NCBI GenBank assembly: GCA_021802375.1
Contig: JAKAAL010000350.1
Coordinates: 1 to 5,522, forward strand
Direction: 5' to 3'
DNA: 5,522 nt
Source: Bacillota bacterium
Lineage (GTDB): Bacteria > Bacillota_E > Sulfobacillia > Sulfobacillales > Sulfobacillaceae
Part shown: positions 1-4,511 of the stretch, one piece after another
Numbering within the stretch: position 1 is the stretch's first letter
How the letters are laid out: each line of letters starts with the position of its first letter
The notes under the pieces: generated by a model
What the model saw: the letters and a program-made list of their open reading frames with translations, nothing else
Told to the model about the DNA's origin: nothing
The model's database searches: none
Translations under genes and position numbers: made by a program

Positions 1-123
1 CAATTCGTGATGGCTCGCAATTCGTGGGGGAAGAACTCGGGACAGCAAGGGAATTTTACGCTGCCGTTTGCCTATTTCAACAGTGCTCGGACATTTCTCA
101 GTGCGCGAGCTTATTATCTCTGA
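1..123 (+). CDS. C-terminal end of a papain-like (C1 family) cysteine peptidase, 5' truncated
   Basis: Frame 1 is open from the window edge to TGA at 121-123, giving 40 residues. They begin QFVMARNSWGKNSGQQGNF and continue TLPFAYF. The A-R-N-S-W-G-K-N-S-G-x-x-G-N-F pattern matches the active-site asparagine block of C1 peptidases (consensus N-S-W-G-x-x-W-G-x-x-G-Y-F). There, the Asn orients the catalytic His, and a (L/M)-P-(Y/F)-x-Y-(L/F) strand and a short tail follow in bacterial members. The catalytic Cys and His lie outside the window. The stop codon abuts the ribosome binding site of the lysin, so the gene is probably co-transcribed with the lysis genes. In a phage late operon it could be a tail or host-surface peptidase; that role is inference. 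Only the end is visible, so the family call rests on one motif. Confidence 0.72.
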   Translation, partial: QFVMARNSWGKNSGQQGNFTLPFAYFNSARTFLSARAYYL

Positions 124-130
124 AGGAAGG
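124..130 (+). promoter_or_regulatory. Ribosome binding site of the lysin gene
   Basis: AGGAAGG starts at the base after the upstream stop codon and lies 8 nt before ATG 139. It decides that start over the out-of-frame ATG at 131 and indicates tight coupling to the upstream peptidase gene. Confidence 0.75.
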
Positions 131-138
131 ATGCGATC

Positions 139-927
139 ATGCAAATACCGCAAGCCGATTGGCTCCGCACGATAGATGTCTCGCAATTCAACAATGGCGG
201 CCAACCGATTGATTGGCTGAGTGTTGTGCCACATTTGCCCCCCCTGCGGATCGGGCGCGTCATTGTGCGGTCATCCTATGGATCCGGCTATATCGATCCG
301 CAATTTGCCGCCAACTGGCAAGCTCTGAAATCGCTCAAAGTGCCCGTCGGCGTCTATCATGCCGCCATGCCCGGCGCATCGCCCAATTTGTATGCCCATG
401 CCCAAGCGCAAGCCGCCTTCTTTTTGGAGGCTGTCGGAAAGGTGGGGGGCATCCAAGGAACGGACTGGCCGATTCTGGATCTGGAAAATACGGGCGGCCT
501 GACCCCGGATCAACTCGCGCTCTGGGCACAGCATTGGATTGGCTGCGTGAATGCCGCCGTCAAAAATCCGAAGAATCCCGTCCTCTTTTATTCGTACAGC
601 GCTTTTATTGCCCAGCATCTGGGCCTGTATGCCACGGTAGCCCATACCCCTTTGTGGCTGGCGGCCTATCCCGCCGGAGCCAGTTTACCGACCACGGCCC
701 CGGCCAACGTGGGGGGATGGACACAATATTTTGGGTGGCAGTATACCGATGCCGCGCAGATTCCGGGGATTACGGGAGCCGTGGACGAATCGGTGTTTGC
801 GATTTCGATTGTAGATAGCTCACCGGTTATCCCGGATCCCGAGCCGGATCCCGTCATTCATACCTTGCAATCCGAAGTAAAGACCTTGGAAACCAAAATC
901 GCCGCCGCGCAAAAAGCGCTGCAATAG
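139..927 (+). CDS. GH25-family endolysin (N-acetylmuramidase) with C-terminal coiled coil
   Basis: This 262-aa protein is predicted to hydrolyse the MurNAc-GlcNAc bond of peptidoglycan at the end of the lytic cycle. It opens with the GH25 hallmark T-I-D-V-S-Q-F (Asp13). It carries the central catalytic D-L-E motif at Asp114-Leu115-Glu116, the late W-Q-Y-T-D strand at Trp200-Tyr202, and A-V-D-E-S-V-F at 215-221, which corresponds to the G-V-D-x-N-x-F end of the barrel. The catalytic domain fills about residues 8-223. A Pro/Asp/Glu-rich linker (about 228-238) leads to a short heptad-like helix (about 239-261), which may oligomerise or anchor the protein; no SH3 or LysM cell-wall-binding domain is seen. 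There is no signal peptide, so export should depend on the downstream holin. ATG 139 has a good ribosome binding site. The family call is firm; the lysis role follows from family and neighbour. Confidence 0.93.
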   Translation: MQIPQADWLRTIDVSQFNNGGQPIDWLSVVPHLPPLRIGRVIVRSSYGSGYIDPQFAANWQALKSLKVPVGVYHAAMPGASPNLYAHAQAQAAFFLEAVGKVGGIQGTDWPILDLENTGGLTPDQLALWAQHWIGCVNAAVKNPKNPVLFYSYSAFIAQHLGLYATVAHTPLWLAAYPAGASLPTTAPANVGGWTQYFGWQYTDAAQIPGITGAVDESVFAISIVDSSPVIPDPEPDPVIHTLQSEVKTLETKIAAAQKALQ

Positions 928-946
928 AAAGGGGATTGACTGACCG

Positions 947-1387
947 ATGACTTTTTATCTGATGGCTCGCGATGCCGCCGTCGCCGTGGCCCCGTTCGCG
1001 CTCGCGGCGGCCACCGCGCTGCTCGGCAAAGGTGCCCAATATGCCCTCCATGCCGTCAACGGCATCAAAAATCAAGCCATGCGCAACGCCCTCGATTGGG
1101 CGATTAATCAAGCGCATACCTTAGCCCAAGAGGCGGTCGTGGCCGCAAACCAAACGGCCGTCAACGGCTTAAAAGCGTCGGGCGCATGGTCCGCCACCGA
1201 AGCCCATACCATTTTCCAGAATGTGCTGGCGACCATAGAAGCCAATCTAACCCAAGACGCCCGCACTATTTTGACCCAAGCGTTGCCGGATTTGCCCGCG
1301 TTCTTAGGCACCCTCATTGAACAACAGGTCGCAACGGCTCCGAACAAAACGTCTGCCGCCAAAACGTCGGCTTCGCCGGCCTCCTAA
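947..1387 (+). CDS. LLH-type phage holin (holin superfamily 6-like)
   Basis: This 146-aa protein should permeabilise the membrane so that the lysin can reach the wall. It has a short N-terminus and one Ala/Val/Leu-rich membrane segment at about residues 10-27. A long Ala-rich amphipathic helix follows (about 28-75), then a K-A-S-G-A-W-S-A-T-E-A turn and a second helical block ending in L-P-A-F-L-G-T-L-I-E-Q-Q-V-A. The tail is Ala/Ser/Thr/Lys-rich. This order, and especially the L-x-x-x-I-E-x-x-V end, resembles LLH holins (Phage_holin_6_1 type). AAAGGGG at 928-934 lies 12 nt before ATG 947. The gap to the lysin is 19 nt, so the two form one operon. A second in-frame ATG at 962 has no ribosome binding site. 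Lysin before holin is the less common order. A non-holin membrane-associated phage protein remains possible. Confidence 0.75.
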   Translation: MTFYLMARDAAVAVAPFALAAATALLGKGAQYALHAVNGIKNQAMRNALDWAINQAHTLAQEAVVAANQTAVNGLKASGAWSATEAHTIFQNVLATIEANLTQDARTILTQALPDLPAFLGTLIEQQVATAPNKTSAAKTSASPAS

Positions 1388-1399
1388 TAGACGAGAAAC

Positions 1400-1429
1400 A
1401 ATCCCCTCATCTGCGGATGGGGGGATTTT
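1400..1429 (+). terminator. Intrinsic terminator after the lysis genes, probably bidirectional
   Basis: A 12-bp stem (AATCCCCTCATC with GATGGGGGGATT, one G-T pair) is closed by a TGCG loop of the stable UNCG type and followed by TTTT. It starts 12 nt after the holin stop. Read on the - strand the same stem is followed by GTTTCTC, so it can also end the convergent small-gene operon that stops at 1463. Confidence 0.88.
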
Positions 1430-1462
1430 GCTGTCTCCTTTTACCTGAATGTTTCCAATCAG

Positions 1463-1708
1463 TTAGCCTAAGGCGTCAAAAACCTGGTCGAAGATATCAT
1501 TCACGTCATACCACTCGTCATAGATATAGACACGATATACCCGACCGTCGCTCCGATTTTTAATCACAAAATCGGAACTCCAGTCTTTCGGCGCATACAT
1601 GCGATGGTCCTCAAGATTTTCTAAAATTTCCCAATCACCCCGGATATACCCGACAAATTCATGGTCAAACTCTGCGGGGACCGTTGTAAGCGGTTTAATC
1701 TCCATCAT
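1463..1708 (-). CDS. Small acidic, aromatic-rich protein of unknown function (81 aa)
   Basis: I do not recognise a family. The protein carries 18 Asp/Glu against 8 Lys/Arg, with the acidic residues spread along its length. It is rich in Trp and Tyr (Trp26, 43, 66; Tyr21, 38, 58, 61, 63, 67). The pattern suggests one compact alpha/beta domain ending in an acidic helix (about 64-80). ATG 1708 is followed directly by a second ATG. The AGGAGG site at 1719-1724 is 10 nt from the first, which also overlaps the stop of the preceding 17-codon ORF as ATGA, so the first ATG is chosen. It is the last gene of a - strand operon facing the lysis operon across a shared terminator. Small acidic phage proteins sometimes mimic DNA and block host defences, but nothing specific shows that here. 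Confidence 0.75.
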   Translation of the reverse strand: MMEIKPLTTVPAEFDHEFVGYIRGDWEILENLEDHRMYAPKDWSSDFVIKNRSDGRVYRVYIYDEWYDVNDIFDQVFDALG

Positions 1709-1758
1709 GATTTTTTCTCCTCCTTTTTCGTGTGCGATTTCAAGGTGAGTCCGTTCAT
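1705..1758 (-). CDS. 17-codon micro-ORF linking two operon genes (coupling peptide candidate)
   Basis: The predicted peptide is MNGLTLKSHTKKEEKKS. It is preceded by a perfect AGGAGG at 1767-1772, 8 nt from its ATG, the best-spaced site in this cassette. Its ATG overlaps the TGA of the 98-aa gene as ATGA, and its own TGA overlaps the ATG of the 81-aa gene as ATGA. It could be a genuine Lys-rich microprotein. It could equally be a translational relay that carries ribosomes from one gene to the next, since its last codons also contain the ribosome binding site of the 81-aa gene. The signals are seen directly; translation is inferred. Chance is possible at this length, but two exact overlaps plus an ideal ribosome binding site make it less likely. 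Confidence 0.5.
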   Translation of the reverse strand: MNGLTLKSHTKKEEKKS

Positions 1759-2051
1759 AAAGTAGACCTCCTCGTTTTGATCATTTCTCGCTTCACCTCA
1801 GTAAGCCACCAATCTTTGGGTAGCTCGCTCAGTTTGTGACGACGCAGCACGTCACAAACCACTTGTTCTAGTGTTCCTATTAACACATCGTCTTTCGAGA
1901 CGTTGTCCGTTTCGAGTGCCCAAGCCTGGCACCCGTTTTCCAGAGCATGCACAATGTCCACCGGAAAATAAGTATGAAATGGCAAAATGTACTCAGGCTC
2001 TTCCAATCCGAGTTCAATTAGCTTGAGATGAGGTAGTCTGCTGCTCATCAT
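1755..2051 (-). CDS. Hypothetical protein (98 aa), coupled to the RHH gene
   Basis: I do not recognise a family. The protein is soluble and mixed in charge, with an acidic patch at 15-20 (G-L-E-E-P-E). A middle stretch (31-50) contains Val-Asp-Ile-Val and a C-Q-A-W-A-L motif, and the last third (60-98) is basic and helical with a W-W pair. There is no membrane segment or signal peptide. AGGAGG at 2056-2061 is 4 nt from the first ATG (2051) and 7 nt from the second (2048). Spacing favours 2048, while the ATGA overlap with the stop of the ribbon-helix-helix gene favours 2051. The two starts differ by one Met. An RHH gene followed by an overlapping ~100-aa gene is the usual arrangement of type II toxin-antitoxin pairs, but no known toxin fold is evident, so this stays a possibility only. 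Confidence 0.75.
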   Translation of the reverse strand: MMSSRLPHLKLIELGLEEPEYILPFHTYFPVDIVHALENGCQAWALETDNVSKDDVLIGTLEQVVCDVLRRHKLSELPKDWWLTEVKREMIKTRRSTL

Positions 2052-2215
2052 TTTTCCTCCTTCTTTAAACTACGTTGCATCTGTAAATAGACCACCAACG
2101 CTTCTTCGACCAACCGACGCAAGGGCACGTCACGGGTCCGGGCTAGCTCATCCAAGTCTTTCTTGATTTGCGGGTCCAGCCGTGTGCTGAACCCAATCGT
2201 TTCTTGGTTTTTCAT
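2048..2215 (-). CDS. Ribbon-helix-helix DNA-binding protein (Arc/CopG-like, 55 aa)
   Basis: This 55-aa protein has the ribbon-helix-helix plan. A beta strand Glu5-Leu13 (E-T-I-G-F-S-T-R-L) would insert into the major groove as a dimer. Helix A follows (about Asp14-Arg28, P-Q-I-K-K-D-L-D-E-L-A), then a turn (D-V-P-L) and helix B (about Arg33-Gln47, R-L-V-E-E-A-L-V-V-Y-L), with a Lys/Glu tail. Such proteins are small repressors or antitoxins. AGGAGG at 2225-2230 is 9 nt before ATG 2215 and overlaps the TAG of the upstream gene. Its own TGA overlaps the next ATG as ATGA. It is the obvious candidate regulator for the palindromes in front of the cassette (2596-2627); that link is inference. Confidence 0.87.
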   Translation of the reverse strand: MKNQETIGFSTRLDPQIKKDLDELARTRDVPLRRLVEEALVVYLQMQRSLKKEEK

Positions 2216-2228
2216 CGCAGGATTCCTC

Positions 2229-2546
2229 CTATTTGTACCAATGAATCAATTTGTTCTGAACTAAGGCCATCGCTTGTTCCTCAGCCCACGGAATCACTTC
2301 TTCTTGCTCAAATTCTTGATACTCGGCCTCGGTGGTAAGATATTGCGGATGGCACGAGGGCACCTCTTCGGGATCGTAATCGGTTGTTTTGTAGGCTGTT
2401 CCCGAGGTGCGGATTTGGGCTATCGTCAATTCGGTGCCTGCGGCTAATTTCCAATACAAAGATTTCTGATTTTTTACCCGGCGAAACCCCTTTTGTTCGA
2501 GTGCTTGCCCCGGAATACTGCGGGCTTGCGCGGTTCTGTTTGTCAT
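2229..2546 (-). CDS. Hypothetical protein (105 aa), first gene of the accessory cassette
   Basis: I do not recognise a family. The N-terminal third is basic (R4, R8, R22, R23, K25, K28). It is followed by a strand-rich core (S-L-Y-W-K-L, then E-L-T-I-A-Q-I). The C-terminal half is strongly acidic with a long Glu-rich helix (about 72-97, E-F-E-Q-E-E-V-I-P-W-A-E-E-Q). This basic/acidic split suggests a partner- or nucleic-acid-binding protein, but no motif identifies one. ATG 2546 is preceded by AGGAGGG with a 7-nt gap. The stop is 13 nt from the RHH start and merges with its ribosome binding site. It is read from the promoter at 2577-2605. Its base composition is visibly richer in A+T than the lysin or integrase, as in the rest of the cassette. 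Confidence 0.78.
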   Translation of the reverse strand: MTNRTAQARSIPGQALEQKGFRRVKNQKSLYWKLAAGTELTIAQIRTSGTAYKTTDYDPEEVPSCHPQYLTTEAEYQEFEQEEVIPWAEEQAMALVQNKLIHWYK

Positions 2547-2576
2547 CTTGATTCCCTCCTCTTATTTTCTCTACCA

Positions 2577-2605
2577 TCTATAGTTTATTTCATGCTTGCT
2601 AGCAA
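2577..2605 (-). promoter_or_regulatory. Promoter of the - strand small-gene cassette
   Basis: On the - strand, TTGCTA (2600-2605) and TATAGA (2577-2582) are separated by exactly 17 bp, each matching sigma-A consensus at 4 of 6 positions. The expected transcript start is about 2570, giving a leader of some 25 nt. The -35 box lies inside the palindrome at 2596-2605, which suggests repression by occlusion. Confidence 0.6.
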
Positions 2606-2627
2606 TACAATAGTACTAATGTACTAT
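2596..2627. promoter_or_regulatory. Two palindromes upstream of the cassette, candidate operators
   Basis: TTGCTAGCAA (2596-2605) is a perfect 10-bp palindrome that contains the -35 box. ATAGTAC-TAAT-GTACTAT (2610-2627) is an inverted repeat with 7-bp arms just upstream, and GTACTA also occurs in it as a direct repeat. Ribbon-helix-helix dimers often bind pairs of such short sites, and the cassette encodes one. Binding is inferred, not shown. Confidence 0.5.
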
Positions 2628-2711
2628 CTTTAACGTCCGGGGGAAGAAAGAAGGGAGCGCCCCGGGTGATCGGGATTTGGCCCCATTTGGCCCCCAACGA
2701 CGCCGATTCAT

Positions 2712-2779
2712 GCGTCAGAAGAGGTCAGCAGGCGTCATAGGGCTTCAGCAAAATGACGGATTCATGCGGGTTTTGACGC
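2712..2779. repeat. Symmetric GCGTCA / TGACGC array in the left attachment arm
   Basis: GCGTCA occurs at 2712-2717 and 2732-2737, and its inverse at 2754-2759 (TGACGG, one mismatch) and 2774-2779 (TGACGC). Site centres are spaced 20, 22 and 20 bp and are symmetric about 2745.5. A further GTCA at 2724-2727 falls midway between the first two, 10 bp from each. The spacing in whole helical turns suggests a protein-binding array (excisionase, a second integrase site set or another architectural factor). GATTCATGCG is also directly repeated at 2705-2714 and 2759-2768. Confidence 0.5.
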
Positions 2780-2786
2780 TGCCGGA

Positions 2787-2805
2787 ATCCGGTCGACGAC
2801 CGGAT
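2787..2805. repeat. Perfect 8-bp inverted repeat in the attachment region
   Basis: ATCCGGTC and GACCGGAT flank a 3-bp GAC centre. The repeat lies 25 bp left of the presumed RNA-gene core. It may be a core-type or accessory protein site. As RNA it would make only a tight hairpin without a T-run, so a terminator is unlikely. Confidence 0.45.
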
Positions 2806-2829
2806 CGCGAAAATCGCACTCTAGAGGTC

Positions 2830-2857
2830 AGGGGTTCGACTCCCCTCGTCTCCACCA
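2830..2857 (+). pseudogene. ssrA: 3' end of tmRNA (ssrA) or tRNA gene, attachment core
   Basis: AGGGG-TTCGACT-CCCCT forms a 5-bp T-stem with a canonical T-loop. It is followed by the 3' acceptor strand CGTCTCC, discriminator A and encoded CCA (2855-2857). The acceptor, discriminator and CCA equal the end of Bacillus subtilis tmRNA as I recall it, and CTCCACCA is the usual tmRNA terminus. No matching 5' acceptor (GGAGACG or GGGGACG) occurs upstream, and the space to the left holds other genes, so it is a fragment. Phages that integrate in the 3' end of an RNA gene carry such a copy to restore the gene. The bases just before the T-stem (AGGTC) look more like a tRNA variable loop than the usual tmRNA GGAC, so a tRNA origin stays possible. 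Confidence 0.65.
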
Positions 2858-2860
2858 TAT

Positions 2861-2900
2861 GAAACCCGCACAGCAGAACGGCTGGCGGGTTTCTTCTATC
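2861..2900 (+). terminator. Terminator hairpin just after the RNA-gene 3' end
   Basis: GAAACCCGC pairs with GCGGGTTTC, and inside them CAGC pairs with GCTG. This gives a 13-bp stem with one bulged A and a 6-nt loop, followed by the T-rich TTCTATC. Starting 3 nt after CCA, it would terminate the host RNA gene once integration restores it. This is sensible for an element that separates the gene from its own terminator. Confidence 0.7.
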
Positions 2901-2950
2901 CAATACAACGCAGAGGACGGCGGAGGATGGCCCCATTTTGGCCCCCGATT

Positions 2951-4096
2951 TCAGGGGGCTGGGGATTCGAAAGAGGACATCTGCTGGAGGGCTTGTGCCT
3001 GATCAGAGAGATCCGAATGTACATATAATTGCAGAGTAAAGGCCACGTTGGTATGGCCGAGCCGATCCGCAATGACTTTCGGATTGACCCCAGCTTGAGC
3101 CAACCACGTCGCATGGGTATGTCGCAAATCATGAAAGCGAATGCGTTTCACCCCGGCTTGACTAATGAGCCGATCCAGCAGCTTTTCCAGATAGCGGGGG
3201 AAGATCAGGTGTCCTTGCATGGTACTGACAATGAGATCCGTGGCCTCACCACCCCGTGCTAACCGTTCCACTTTTTGGGCATGTTGCCGCATTTTTAAGA
3301 TGCGTAGGATCTGATCGTCAGTCACGACAATGATGCGGGCGCTTCGGTCACTTTTGGGCCGCGCAATGTGCGGACGACTCGATCCCGCCCGAATCCCGGC
3401 TTGCCGGATGGTGAGGGTTTTCGCCTGCCAGTCCACATCTTGCCACCGCAGTCCCAGCACTTCGCCCAACCGCAAGCCACCAAACAAAGCCAACCGAAAC
3501 GCACACGCTAACCGATGGGCATCACTCACGGCTAAAAACTGCCGGGCTTCCTCCGGGGTCCACCACCGGATCTCCTTTTTATGCCGAGGGGGAGCCTTCG
3601 TCACCGCCACCGGATTCGCCGCCAGCAGTTGCCAGCGGACAGCGGCTTGCAACGCCAGATTGAGCACCGTCCGATTTTTGGCGACGGTACTGGCACTGAG
3701 CGTCCCCGGCTTGCCGTCTTGCCGGGGCTGAGTACTCCAGTGCCGAATCGCGTCTTGGATATGCAACGGCGTCAATTGACGCAACAGCACCGACCCTAAT
3801 GCCGGGCGAATATACCGCCGCAATTGGCTTTGATAATCGGCTTGCGTGCCGGGGGCCAGTTGCCCCCCGACTTGCTCCCACCAGCGATCCAGATAGGCAT
3901 CCACGGTGAGCGTGTCCAAGGCCCAGGCATCCCCCGGCTGTCCTTCGATTTGCGCTTGAATGAGTCGCCAGCGGGCTTCGGCAGCTTTTTTGTTGCCATG
4001 AAACGTTTCGGTGCGCTGGCGGCGCTGGCCGTGATCATCCCGGCCCAATTCCCAACGTAGCTGCCAGCTGTTTTTGCCGCGATTACGCAAGCGCAT
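2951..4096 (-). CDS. int: Tyrosine-family phage integrase
   Basis: This 381-aa site-specific recombinase is predicted to join attP to attB and, with a directionality factor, to excise. Residues 1-50 form the strand-rich arm-binding domain (K-N-S-W-Q-L-R-W, then an R-R-Q-R-T-E-T-F strand and helix). Residues about 63-165 form the SAM-like core-binding domain. The catalytic domain spans about 176-370 with a complete set: Arg209 (G-G-L-R-L-G-E), Lys248 (beta-hairpin P-K-S), His322 and Arg325 (H-D-L-R-H-T), His348 (R-L-G-H) and nucleophile Tyr358 (L-Y-V-H). Length is normal for phage integrases of Gram-positive hosts. The start at 4096 is set by AAAGGA with a 9-nt gap. The gene begins 25 nt after the upstream ORF, so it is probably co-transcribed with the repressor. 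The stop lies 4 nt from the right-arm motifs. No clear terminator follows. Confidence 0.96.
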   Translation of the reverse strand: MRLRNRGKNSWQLRWELGRDDHGQRRQRTETFHGNKKAAEARWRLIQAQIEGQPGDAWALDTLTVDAYLDRWWEQVGGQLAPGTQADYQSQLRRYIRPALGSVLLRQLTPLHIQDAIRHWSTQPRQDGKPGTLSASTVAKNRTVLNLALQAAVRWQLLAANPVAVTKAPPRHKKEIRWWTPEEARQFLAVSDAHRLACAFRLALFGGLRLGEVLGLRWQDVDWQAKTLTIRQAGIRAGSSRPHIARPKSDRSARIIVVTDDQILRILKMRQHAQKVERLARGGEATDLIVSTMQGHLIFPRYLEKLLDRLISQAGVKRIRFHDLRHTHATWLAQAGVNPKVIADRLGHTNVAFTLQLYVHSDLSDQAQALQQMSSFESPAP

Positions 4097-4121
4097 AGAT
4101 CATCATCCTTTATATATGCCG

Positions 4122-4511
4122 TTAGGAGTTTTTTTGATGGAGCGGACACGCACCGAGCCGCAGCACTTCGGCCATTACGGGCGAGGAGGCCACCGGATCT
4201 GCCGTGGTCCACAGCGTGCCGTCTTCGAGAATATACACGCCGTGGGGGTCCGTGGCCCGGTTCACCCGGCGACACGGCACTAACGCATGGAGCGATCCCT
4301 GCTGAATTTTCACTAATAATTCCACCCGATCCCTCGTCGGCTGCCGCAAAACCAACGTCCCCACAGTCTGACCATCGGCCAGCACGGGAACGAGGGTTTC
4401 GACGATTTGCACCCGATCCGACACAGACGGACTCGGTAAGGCGGGATGTCTGCGATCATCCGATGAGCGATTTTTACGCTTGGGCATGAGGCTGATCCGG
4501 CTCTGGCTCAT
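4122..4511 (-). CDS. Hypothetical protein between repressor and integrase (129 or 121 aa)
   Basis: I do not recognise a family. The N-terminus is basic (K-R-K-N-R, then D-D-R-R-H). A strand-rich core (about 35-105) contains V-Q-I-V-E-T-L-V-P-V-L, G-T-L-V-L, R-V-E-L-L-V and H-G-V-Y-I-L-E-D-G, and two Cys lie near the end of the core and at the C-terminus. It is likely a small beta-rich domain on a charged tail. The reading frame overlaps the end of the repressor gene. ATG 4511 overlaps it by 38 nt and ATG 4487 (residue 9) by 14 nt; neither has a clear ribosome binding site, so translation is probably coupled. The shorter form, starting M-P-K-R-K, looks more typical. An excisionase would be expected near int, but no MerR-like or Xis-like helix-turn-helix is visible here. 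Confidence 0.62.
   Translation of the reverse strand: MSQSRISLMPKRKNRSSDDRRHPALPSPSVSDRVQIVETLVPVLADGQTVGTLVLRQPTRDRVELLVKIQQGSLHALVPCRRVNRATDPHGVYILEDGTLWTTADPVASSPVMAEVLRLGACPLHQKNS

Larger units (their letters stand above)
2675..2946. other. attP: Phage attachment region (attP-like): core plus arm-type motifs
   Basis: This gene-free stretch next to the integrase has the build of an integrase attachment site. The left arm holds ATTTGGCCCC twice in tandem (2675-2684 and 2685-2694, period 10). The right arm holds TGGCCCC at 2928-2934 and 2939-2945 (period 11). The RNA-gene 3' end at 2830-2857 is the likely core. Once-per-helical-turn repeats fit arm-type sites bound by the N-terminal domain of lambda- or Tn916-type integrases. 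Putative arm motifs on both sides, with phage genes on both sides, suggest attP rather than attL or attR. The exact crossover cannot be set without the host attB. Confidence 0.65.

Noticed and set aside
1..26. Direct repeat CAATTCGTG at 1-9 and 18-26
   Set aside because: It lies in the coding end of the peptidase, the frames of the two copies differ, and no third copy is found; most likely chance.
271..645. 124-aa - strand ORF opposite the lysin, and similar overlapping frames
   Set aside because: They are shadow frames of a strongly supported GH25 gene, without ribosome binding sites or recognisable domains.
2637..2665. CCGGGG / CCCCGG inverted repeat as terminator
   Set aside because: The 6-bp arms surround a 17-nt purine-rich loop, with no T-run on either strand.
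2780..2857. Complete tRNA gene
   Set aside because: The 3' half is canonical, but no 5' acceptor complementary to CGTCTCC and no D-arm or matching anticodon stem is found upstream.
2677..2862. 61-aa + strand ORF across the attachment region
   Set aside because: It runs through the arm repeats, the symmetric array and the T-arm, without a ribosome binding site or protein-like composition.
2745..2936. 63-aa - strand ORF containing V-E-T-R-G-V-E-P-L-T-S
   Set aside because: It is the reverse reading of the RNA-gene 3' end and its terminator, a familiar annotation artefact, and it has no ribosome binding site.
2941..2959. GCCCCC / GGGGGC hairpin over the integrase stop as a terminator
   Set aside because: The stem is 6 bp and no T-run follows on the - strand; the pairing probably reflects the C-rich arm motif.
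4111..4117. TATATA just before int as a separate integrase promoter
   Set aside because: No acceptable -35 box lies at 16-18 bp, and the position between closely spaced genes fits a shared operon better.
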